From GCA-003244245 sp035997545 (GTDB lineage Bacteria > Actinomycetota > Actinomycetes > Mycobacteriales > Pseudonocardiaceae): a DNA stretch of 6,326 bases. This document shows, piece by piece, positions 5,618-6,326 of this stretch. The stretch's first letter is position 1. The number at the start of each line of letters is the position of its first letter. The notes beneath the pieces were generated by a model. It saw only the letters and a program-made list of their open reading frames with translations, was not told the origin of the DNA and made no database searches. The translations under genes were made by a program, and so were the position numbers. The stretch covers positions 1 to 6,326 of the forward strand of contig DASYIL010000175.1 in the NCBI GenBank assembly GCA_035997545.1, given 5' to 3'.

Positions 5618-6326
5618 CCGTCCTCACCGGCGAGTGGAGGGCCAGGGCGGCGCACCTGGCCGATGAGCTGACGGCTGCGGGGAAGTTGGTCTCACCTGTG
5701 TGGCGTGAGGCGATCTGCGAGGTGCCCCGCCACGAGTTCGTGCCCGACGTCTTCCGCTCCAGGCCAGGCGGTACCTGGCATCGGCAGGACACCGCCACTG
5801 AGCAAGGCCGCCAAGAGTGGCTTAACCAGGTGTACTCCAACACCGCGCTGCTCACCGCCCTGACTAAGACACCGACCTCGACCACACTGCGGTCCTCCTC
5901 CAGCATGCCCGGACTGATGACCCGGATGCTGGAAAGCCTCGACGTCCACGACGGGCATCGCGTGCTGGAGATCGGCACCGGGACCGGCTACAACGCCGCC
6001 CTCCTAGCGCATCGCCTCGGCGACGCCCACGTCTTCTCCATCGACGTCGAGCCAGACCTCATCGACCTAGCTCGCCAACGCCTGGCGCAGGTGGGCTACC
6101 ACCCCACGCTCGTGGCCGGCGACGGTGCGGCCGGACTACCTGACCACGCACTGTTCGACCGCATCATCGCCACCTGCGCTGTGCCCGCCGTGCCGCGGGC
6201 GTGGGTGGACCAAACCCGTCCCGGTGGAGTCATCCTCACCGATCTCAAGACCACCACTGGAGCCGGCAGCCTGGTCCGCCTCACCCGTCTCGACGATGCC
6301 GCCGAGGGACATTTCGACCCTACCTA
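5614..6326 (+). CDS. tgmC: Protein-L-isoaspartate O-methyltransferase homologue of an ATP-grasp RiPP system (3' end missing)
   Basis: The first 237 residues of a SAM-dependent methyltransferase; the frame is still open at the window end. The N-terminal part (about 1-100) has VPRHEFVPDVF, typical of isoaspartyl methyltransferases. SSSMPGLMTRML at 96-106 stands where housekeeping PIMTs have an S-Q-P substrate-contact motif. The SAM-binding motif I is VLEIGTGTGYNAALLA at 117-132, the acidic residue of motif II is in FSIDVEP (D144 and E146), and GDGAAGLPDHALFDRIIAT follows at 169-187. Family members usually exceed 350 residues, with a C-terminal part absent from repair PIMTs, so roughly a third is probably outside the window. 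In fuscimiditide-type pathways this enzyme methylates one Asp of the cross-linked core, which then closes to an aspartimide. The operon context argues for that role rather than protein repair. The start overlaps the ATP-grasp stop (ATGA). Confidence 0.87.
   Translation, partial: MTVLTGEWRARAAHLADELTAAGKLVSPVWREAICEVPRHEFVPDVFRSRPGGTWHRQDTATEQGRQEWLNQVYSNTALLTALTKTPTSTTLRSSSSMPGLMTRMLESLDVHDGHRVLEIGTGTGYNAALLAHRLGDAHVFSIDVEPDLIDLARQRLAQVGYHPTLVAGDGAAGLPDHALFDRIIATCAVPAVPRAWVDQTRPGGVILTDLKTTTGAGSLVRLTRLDDAAEGHFDPT

Noticed and set aside
5614..6326. Housekeeping protein-repair isoaspartyl methyltransferase
   Set aside because: The 4-base overlap with the ATP-grasp gene, the precursor upstream and the altered SSSMPG segment fit the RiPP-associated branch better.
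1..6326. CRISPR array, tRNA or rRNA gene, phage structural genes or defence cassette
   Set aside because: No regularly spaced repeats, no cloverleaf or rRNA-like segment was recognised, and every sizeable coding region is accounted for by recombinase or RiPP genes.

Overview
The window is GC-rich, uses GTG and TTG starts freely, packs its genes into 4-base overlaps, and carries protein families typical of high-GC Actinobacteria. A filamentous actinomycete (Streptomyces, Pseudonocardiales or a relative) is the best guess; the genus cannot be read from this sequence.

Left two thirds (about 1-4124): one mobile element nested inside another. Bases 2-73 encode the residues GEAISTAFTESAVNQVISK of a DDE-type IS transposase C-terminus. 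The same protein appears to resume at 3948 with RMVKKQQMRW and runs to a stop at 4124. Between the two halves lies an insert of about 3.87 kb. It encodes two tyrosine recombinases translated as a coupled pair (179-1429 and 1426-3864, ATGA overlap), in the manner of TnpA/TnpB of Tn554-type transposons. A perfect 8-bp inverted repeat (CCGAACTA at 82-89, TAGTTCGG at 3934-3941) sits just inside each junction and probably marks the recombinase core sites. No third tnpC-like gene is present. A perfect 10-bp hairpin covers the Shine-Dalgarno sequence of the first recombinase.

A non-coding stretch (4125-4319) follows. It holds the presumed 3' tail of the broken IS and the leader of the next operon.

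Right third (4320-6326, running off the window): a three-gene graspetide (omega-ester/amide RiPP) cassette of the tgmABC type. It comprises a 111-aa precursor with an RPFGLRFA leader motif and an acidic tail containing Asp-Gly, an ATP-grasp peptide ligase that should join Asp/Glu side chains to Ser/Thr/Lys side chains, and a protein-L-isoaspartate methyltransferase homologue (3' end missing). By analogy with fuscimiditide, the methyltransferase probably acts after the ATP-grasp enzyme and turns one Asp into an aspartimide. The three genes are joined by GTGA and ATGA overlaps and form one operon. The core sequence, with lysines clustered ahead of the acidic segment, is the best candidate here for something undescribed.
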